This document shows positions 6,333 to 9,189 of a DNA stretch of 9,189 nucleotides, piece after piece. Origin of the DNA: Opitutaceae bacterium (GTDB lineage: Bacteria > Verrucomicrobiota > Verrucomicrobiia > Opitutales > Opitutaceae). The stretch's first letter is position 1. Each line of letters begins with the position of its first letter. The translations under genes were made by a program, and so were the position numbers. The notes under the pieces are model-generated. The model had not been told where the DNA came from. It saw nothing but the letters and a program-made list of their open reading frames with translations, and did no database searches. Location: positions 1 through 9,189 of the forward strand of contig JAHFTG010000075.1 of assembly GCA_023269455.1 (NCBI GenBank). The letters run 5' to 3'.

Positions 6333-7376
6333 ATGAATATAACGCAAGCAGACCTTCTTAAAGCCACGGCAAAGCTCGGTTTGACCGAACCACAGGCTCG
6401 CGAACTTTGGGAGCACCTTGACGACTCGGTCTCTACGTATGACAAGCCCAAGTTTACGGCGGCCAATGTGATTTATTACGTAGGCGCCCTTATCGTCATT
6501 GGCGCGATGGGTTGGTTCATGACCAAAGCTTGGGAAGACTTGGGTGGATTGGGCATTTTTTCTTTATCCTCTCTCTACATCGTATTTTTCGTCTTAGGGG
6601 GGTCTTTTTTATGGAGGAAGCCCGCCTTGAAAATCCCCGCCGGGCTTTTGCTGACTATCGCCGTCTGTATGGTCCCTCTCGCCACCTACGGTATTGAGCG
6701 TTGGACGGGCTATTGGCCGGAATCAGATCCGGGCGGCTTCACCAATTTTCATCCGTATATGAACAGCAGTTGGCTGATCATGGAGCTGGCCACGATTATT
6801 GTCGGCGTCATCGCCCTGTGCCTCTGGCGCTTCCCGTTTCTCACCGCACCCATCGCCTATGCCCTGTGGTTCATGTCCATGGATTTTGCCGATTTCATTT
6901 ACCATGGGCACTATGGTGAGCGCGAATTTATCAGCATGAACTTTGGACTGTGCATGCTGGCGGCCACTTACTTCCTCGATCTCAAATCAAAGTTATCGGA
7001 CTTAAGTTTCTGGGGCTATCTTTTTGGCGTGCTAGCGTTCTGGGGCGGCCTTTCCTCCATGGATAGTGACAGCGAACTATCCAAGTTCATCTACTGCCTC
7101 ATTAATTTGTTTTTAATTTTTCTATCGGTGGCCTTACGCCGGAAAGCATTTCTCGTCTTCGGTGCTTTGGGACTTCTTGGCTACCTGTATCACCTAGCTG
7201 ACATGGTTTTTGCGAACTCCCTCTATTTTCCCTTCGTTCTCAGCTTAATCGGCATATTGGTGATCGTTGGCGGTTTTATTTTTCAAAAGAATCAAAAGCG
7301 AATCGAGAACCTCTTCTCGCAACGAATACTCCCGCATATTTCCGGACTAGTGCCGGCGAGGGTATTGACTGAGTAA
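6333..7376 (+). CDS. Polytopic inner-membrane protein of unknown function, low GC
   Basis: I do not recognise a specific function. The 347-residue protein starts with a soluble, helical, charged segment (1-42: LLKATAKLGLTEPQARELW), then about nine or ten hydrophobic spans (near 44-63, 73-94, 102-119, 146-165, 168-186, 202-216, 226-240, 252-268, 272-292 and 297-316). It ends in a basic tail (KNQKRIENLFSQR). The layout, with a short amphipathic N-terminal domain ahead of many membrane helices, recalls DUF2157-type proteins, but this is only resemblance. GC content is well below the neighbours (about 42% at 6541-6600), with free use of A/T-ending codons. It stands alone in its own transcription unit with an AT-rich leader and no ribosome-binding site. 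This pattern suggests horizontal acquisition. Confidence 0.8.
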   Translation: MNITQADLLKATAKLGLTEPQARELWEHLDDSVSTYDKPKFTAANVIYYVGALIVIGAMGWFMTKAWEDLGGLGIFSLSSLYIVFFVLGGSFLWRKPALKIPAGLLLTIAVCMVPLATYGIERWTGYWPESDPGGFTNFHPYMNSSWLIMELATIIVGVIALCLWRFPFLTAPIAYALWFMSMDFADFIYHGHYGEREFISMNFGLCMLAATYFLDLKSKLSDLSFWGYLFGVLAFWGGLSSMDSDSELSKFIYCLINLFLIFLSVALRRKAFLVFGALGLLGYLYHLADMVFANSLYFPFVLSLIGILVIVGGFIFQKNQKRIENLFSQRILPHISGLVPARVLTE

Positions 7377-7489
7377 AACACCACGACCAATCCATGGAAA
7401 GAAGGACGGCCGAATGGAGATGTATTTCAGGGTGTATCTTTCCCGGGCGGTGCCCCCGGCCCTGACTCGTCCGGGTAAACGATTCCGTC

Positions 7490-7501
7490 TCTAAATTTAG
7501 A
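7490..7501. repeat. Perfect 12-bp palindrome in the convergent gap
   Basis: TCTAAATTTAGA is its own reverse complement and lies just beyond the methyltransferase stop codon (TGA read on the - strand from 7505), in the gap between two convergent genes. It is AT-rich, unlike its surroundings. It could be a protein-binding site or chance. The rest of the 7377-7502 gap shows GC-rich short stems near 7443-7475 without a T-run, and no clear terminator. Confidence 0.3.
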
Positions 7502-7502
7502 A

Positions 7503-8279
7503 TCAGGCCCGGCGGGCGATCCAGAAGCGGCATTCGTCGGAGAAATCTTCGACGGCGGAGGATTCTTTGGCGACGTCGCGGCGCATGATGTCGTGCTCGT
7601 GCACCCAGCCGGTGGCGGCGAGATCTTCGAGGATTTCGGCGCGGTCGGGCAGGTGCATGAACGTGCGGCTGCCGACGTCGTCCTCGAAGTAGCGGTCGCC
7701 GTATTCGAGGAGGCGGGGGTCTTGGGTGCCGTTGGCCCAGCGGAGGGCTTCGAGGCGCCACATGGCCTTTTCCTGACGCGAGTGGTCGCGGTCGTGGGTC
7801 GTGAAAAGAAACGGCGCGCCGGGGACGACGACGGCGGCGAGTTCGCGCAGGGCGGCACGGCGGTTTTCGCGGCCGGGGATCTGCATGAGGCCGTTGAACA
7901 TGAAGAGCACGCCGTCGAAATGCGTGTCGCCGAAGACGCGGTCGACGGACAGGCGGGTGGCGTCGGCGTGGCGGACGGCGATGGATGAGACGGCGCGTTC
8001 GGCGAAGAGGCTGCGGGCCTGGTCAACGAGGTCTTCGGCGAAGTCGAAGGCGGTGAGGTTGGCGTAACCGGCCTCCCATAGGCCGAGCGTGACGCGGCCC
8101 GCGCCGCAACCGGCTTCGAGGAGGGCGGCGGCTTTGTCAGGGAAGAAACACTCGATCAAGAGGCGCTCGGATTCCCAGAGGCCGAGGTGGTGCGCGGCGT
8201 GCGCATAGTGGACGACCGCGAGCGGGTCGTTGAAGTCGGCGCGGACGGTGGCGGCGGTGATTTTGGCGGAGGTTTTCAA
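7503..8279 (-). CDS. Class I SAM-dependent methyltransferase, substrate unknown
   Basis: This 258-residue protein has a Rossmann-type methyltransferase core: motif I LLEAGCGAGR (53-62), the acidic end of strand 2 in LTAFDFAEDLVDQAR (Asp79), DA at 106-107 in the motif II/III region, and FDGVLFMFNGLMQIPG (121-136) as motif IV. VVPGAPFLFTTHDRD follows as the strand 5 region. The C-terminal third (DRYFEDDVGSRTFMHLPDRAEI) probably forms the acceptor lid. Nothing identifies the methyl acceptor. The start is uncertain: TTG at 8279-8277 is the first plausible codon, no ATG or GTG occurs soon after, and it lies inside repeat copy B, with no Shine-Dalgarno sequence. The gene follows rsmB on the same strand by 75 bases, so the two may be co-transcribed. 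Confidence 0.85.
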   Translation of the reverse strand: MKTSAKITAATVRADFNDPLAVVHYAHAAHHLGLWESERLLIECFFPDKAAALLEAGCGAGRVTLGLWEAGYANLTAFDFAEDLVDQARSLFAERAVSSIAVRHADATRLSVDRVFGDTHFDGVLFMFNGLMQIPGRENRRAALRELAAVVVPGAPFLFTTHDRDHSRQEKAMWRLEALRWANGTQDPRLLEYGDRYFEDDVGSRTFMHLPDRAEILEDLAATGWVHEHDIMRRDVAKESSAVEDFSDECRFWIARRA

Positions 8280-8353
8280 CGCGGAGGGGCGGAGAACGCG
8301 GAGGAGGCGGAGGAAACTGAAGGCTTCGCGTGCTTGGCGATCTTGGCGTTAAA
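8274..8353. repeat. Interspersed repeat with 9-bp units (copy B), between rsmB and the methyltransferase
   Basis: GCGGAG units begin at 8281, 8289, 8298 and 8307 (spacing 8, 9, 9). The right side has three 9-base units on the other strand sense: CTTCGCGTG (8324), CTTGGCGAT (8333) and CTTGGCGTT (8342). The ends are TTTTCAACGC and GGCGTTAAAT, nearly inverted and matching copy A at 3137-3237. CTTGGCGATCTT (8333-8344) is identical to 3194-3205. The element fills the whole gap between rsmB and the methyltransferase and supplies the latter's apparent TTG start codon. Confidence 0.7.
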
Positions 8354-8354
8354 T

Positions 8355-9189
8355 TCAGACCTTCTTTTTCCAGGCGGCGATGAACATGCCGTTGGAGTTG
8401 AACTCGTGGGGGAGGATGAAAAGTTGAGAGTTGAGAGCTGAGGGTTGAGAGCTGAAGACAGGAGACGGTTCGAACTCGGGGTGGGCGGCGGTGAAGGCGT
8501 TGGCGATGGCGGTGGTCTCGCTTTTCGTGAGCGTGCAGACGGCGTAGAGGAGGCGTCCGCCGGGCTTGAGCGCGCCGGCGGCGTGGTTGAGGAGCTGAAG
8601 CTGGATTTCGGCGAGCTCCTTCACGTCGTTGGGCGTGGTCGTCCAGCGGGCGTGGGGGTTGCGCTGCCAGGTGCCGACGCCGCTGCACGGGGCGTCGATG
8701 AGGATGCCGTCGAACTTCGTCTTGGTGGGGAGGAAGGGGCCGCCGTTCCAGGTGTTGGCGCGGTAGTTGAAGACTTGGGCCCGGGCGGCGCGTTTGCGGA
8801 GGGCGGCGAGGCGGCCGGTGTTGCGGTCGGTGGCCCAGATGAGGCCTTTGTTTTCCATCAGCTCGGCGAGGTGGAGGGTTTTGCCACCCTGGCCGGCGCA
8901 GGCGTCCCACCAGGTTTCGCCGGGCTTGGGCGCGGCGGCGTGGCCGACGAGCTGCGAGGCTAGGTCTTGAATCTCGAAGACGCCCTTTTGAAACTCGGAG
9001 GTTTTGTAGAGATCGGTCTTGCCGGAGTAGGCGAGAGCGGTGGGGCGCAGGGCCTCGGGGATCAGAGGAGTGGTTGGCGGCGTGCAGTTGCCCAGCGAGC
9101 GGGGGAGGGCGGCGGCGAATTCTTTTTGGACGCGAATCCAGAGCGTAGGCTCGTGCTGGAGGTGACGCAGGTAGGCGGGCGAGAGATCG
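8355..9189 (-). CDS. RsmB/Nop2-family rRNA (cytosine-C5) methyltransferase, C-terminal part
   Basis: The frame is open from the window edge to TGA (8357-8355), giving 277 visible residues; the N terminus is missing. The family SAM-binding and active-site motifs are present: FEIQDLASQLV (71-81), motif I DACAGQGGKTLHLAE (95-109), motif IV DAPCSGVGTWQRNP (about 165-178, with the product-release cysteine) and motif VI YAVCTLTKSE (about 215-224, with the catalytic cysteine). It ends with ILPHEFNSNGMFIAAW, the usual family C terminus. The expected reaction is m5C formation in 16S rRNA as by RsmB, though a related RsmF-like or tRNA target is possible. The linker between PEFE and ILPHE is formed by a 7-bp tandem repeat (8423-8457), translated as FSSQPSALNSQL. 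Confidence 0.92.
   Translation of the reverse strand, partial: DLSPAYLRHLQHEPTLWIRVQKEFAAALPRSLGNCTPPTTPLIPEALRPTALAYSGKTDLYKTSEFQKGVFEIQDLASQLVGHAAAPKPGETWWDACAGQGGKTLHLAELMENKGLIWATDRNTGRLAALRKRAARAQVFNYRANTWNGGPFLPTKTKFDGILIDAPCSGVGTWQRNPHARWTTTPNDVKELAEIQLQLLNHAAGALKPGGRLLYAVCTLTKSETTAIANAFTAAHPEFEPSPVFSSQPSALNSQLFILPHEFNSNGMFIAAWKKKV
8423..8457. repeat. 7-bp tandem repeat (GYTGAGA)5 inside the rsmB-family coding sequence
   Basis: Read on the + strand, the five units are GTTGAGA, GTTGAGA, GCTGAGG, GTTGAGA and GCTGAAG. The array lies in frame within the methyltransferase gene and encodes a Ser/Gln/Leu/Asn-rich segment in the variable linker just before the conserved C-terminal ILPHE motif. 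A degenerate array of the same heptamer is intergenic at 6186-6220. Thirty-five bases is not a multiple of three, so gain or loss of one unit would shift the frame of the last roughly 20 residues. Confidence 0.8.

Noticed and set aside
7443..7475. Possible terminator in the gap between the membrane-protein gene and the methyltransferase
   Set aside because: Only short GC stems with bulges and no T-run.

Overview
The window looks like a chromosomal segment from a GC-rich, diderm bacterium. A lineage near the Opitutaceae (Verrucomicrobiota) is my best guess. It rests on gene content (Lol export and lipid A synthesis, hence an outer membrane), a very short HemA as in Chlamydia, and purine-rich intergenic repeats. 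No marker RNA gene is present to confirm it, and I see no tRNA, rRNA, CRISPR array, transposase or phage gene. Most genes are housekeeping.

Left block, + strand (1-3129): the 3' end of a LolC/LolE-type permease, lolD (ATPase of lipoprotein export), a Gfo/Idh/MocA-family NAD(P)-dependent oxidoreductase and lpxB (lipid A disaccharide synthase). The first three genes overlap by a few bases and lpxB follows 10 bases later, so this reads as one envelope-biogenesis operon. The permease fragment is much less GC-rich than its neighbours until about its last 17 codons.

Middle block, - strand (3231-6122): in transcription order hisA, ccsA/hemX-like and hemA. HisA is of the eukaryotic (yeast His6) type. 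The HemX/CcsA-like membrane protein overlaps hemA by ATGA. The GluTR encoded by hemA is short and lacks most of the C-terminal dimerisation domain. Its stop codon lies inside an interspersed repeat that fills the gap between the convergent lpxB and hemA.

Right block: an AT-richer intergenic stretch and a lower-GC gene for an unknown polytopic membrane protein (+, 6333-7376) look like later arrivals. Then, on the - strand, come a class I SAM methyltransferase and the 3' part of an RsmB-family rRNA cytosine-C5 methyltransferase running off the window end.

The least expected structure is in the repeats. One family has 9-bp purine-rich units with inverted arms and TTAA-containing ends (3137-3237 and 8274-8353). 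The other has 7-bp units of consensus GYTGAGA (6186-6220, and 8423-8457 inside the rsmB coding sequence). They touch gene ends: the hemA stop, the methyltransferase start, and an in-frame linker of RsmB. I find no convincing new defence or biosynthetic system.
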